From contig CAYVSY010000026.1 of assembly GCA_964454255.1 (NCBI GenBank), forward strand, positions 1 through 14,027: a stretch of DNA of 14,027 nt. The letters are read 5' to 3'. The notes beneath the pieces are model-generated. The model was not told the DNA's origin and ran no database searches. It worked only from the letters and a program-made list of their open reading frames with translations. Shown piece by piece: positions 13,512 through 14,027 of the stretch (position 1 is its first letter; every line of letters starts with the position of its first letter). The position numbers were made by a program, and so were the translations under genes. The DNA is from CAYVSY01 sp964454255 (GTDB lineage: Bacteria; Bacillota_I; Bacilli_A; RF39; UBA660).

Positions 13512-14027
13512 TGACAAATATGTTTGGATTAGAAATGGATCAGTTAGCAAAAATTAAAGTAATCGGTGTAGGTGGTGGCGGTTGCAATGCCGTTAATAGA
13601 ATGATTGAATCAGGCTTAAAAGGTGTGGAATTTATTGTTGCTAATACTGATTTACAAGTTTTAAATAATTCTTTAGCTGAAACAAAATTACAAATCGGTA
13701 AACAATTAACTGATGGTCTTGGAGCTGGAGCTAATCCTGAAGTAGGTAGAGAAGCCGCTTTAGAAAGTAAAAAAGAAATTGAAGAACTTTTAAAAGACGC
13801 TGATATGGTTTTTGTAACTTGCGGTATGGGTGGTGGAACTGGAACTGGAGCAGCACCAATAATTGCGGAAGTGGCTCAAGATTTAGGAGCTTTAACAGTT
13901 GGTATTGTTACTAAGCCATTTAGTTTTGAAGGTAAAAAGCGTATGGAACAAGCTGTTCAAGGACTTGATGAATTGAAAAAACATGTAGATACATTGATTG
14001 TTATACCAAATGATAGATTAAGAGAAT
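13511..14027 (+). CDS. ftsZ: Cell division protein FtsZ, N-terminal part
   Basis: FtsZ is the tubulin-like GTPase that forms the division ring. The first 172 codons are present and the gene runs off the window. The nucleotide-binding face is complete: IKVIGVGGGGCNAVNRMI near the start, ANTDLQVL, TDGLGAGANPEVGREAA, then the tubulin signature GGGTGTGAAP and GIVTKPFSFEG. AAGGAGG (13497-13503) precedes two adjacent start codons, ATG 13508 and ATG 13511; the second has the better seven-base spacing, and the first would overlap ftsA by four bases. Either way ftsA and ftsZ are coupled. No frameshift is visible in the part seen. Confidence 0.97.
   Translation, partial: MTNMFGLEMDQLAKIKVIGVGGGGCNAVNRMIESGLKGVEFIVANTDLQVLNNSLAETKLQIGKQLTDGLGAGANPEVGREAALESKKEIEELLKDADMVFVTCGMGGGTGTGAAPIIAEVAQDLGALTVGIVTKPFSFEGKKRMEQAVQGLDELKKHVDTLIVIPNDRLRE

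Noticed and set aside
1..14027. tRNA/rRNA genes, CRISPR arrays, insertion sequences
   Set aside because: No cloverleaf, regularly spaced repeats, transposase motif or terminal inverted repeats were seen.

Overview
The window is very AT-rich DNA from a Gram-positive, low-G+C bacterium. It uses the standard bacterial code: UGG encodes Trp and UGA ends ftsA. Genes for an alpha/beta-type small acid-soluble spore protein (SASP) and a PdaA-type muramic-delta-lactam deacetylase indicate an endospore former. ThiI without a rhodanese domain, an LCP protein, and ftsA-ftsZ fit a Firmicute. Long runs of A/T-ending codons and many Asn/Ile/Lys residues suggest a compact, AT-biased genome such as uncultured gut Bacilli/Erysipelotrichia-like lineages. 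That placement is inference.

Left part (1-4690, all plus strand): the 3' part of pnp, carrying a frameshift in its KH domain. It is followed by a membrane-anchored, catalytically degenerate polysaccharide-deacetylase-like gene, the same order as pnpA-ylxY in Bacillus subtilis. Then come thiI, a SASP gene with a sigma-G-like promoter and a clean terminator, and a pdaA-like gene with two added Ig-like domains.

Middle (4690-7782): a strong minus-strand promoter drives a roughly 100-nt structured RNA that ends in its own terminator exactly at the pdaA stop codon. This RNA is not explained by any protein gene. Next is a small surface protein with a SipW-type signal peptide, convergent with a large minus-strand LCP (LytR-CpsA-Psr) protein. 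The two share a bidirectional terminator.

Right part (7783-14027, plus strand): a two-gene operon that is the most striking item. The first gene encodes a secreted SH3b/beta-N-acetylglucosaminidase ending in a two-repeat dockerin. Only 11 bases later comes a gene for a membrane-anchored protein whose N-terminus looks like a cohesin. Together they look like a minimal, non-cellulosomal cohesin-dockerin device that would hold a peptidoglycan hydrolase at the membrane. It sits immediately upstream of ftsA and ftsZ (the latter cut by the window end). Most of the window concerns envelope and spore-wall remodelling: three NodB/LCP-type envelope proteins, a wall hydrolase with its putative dock, and the division genes.
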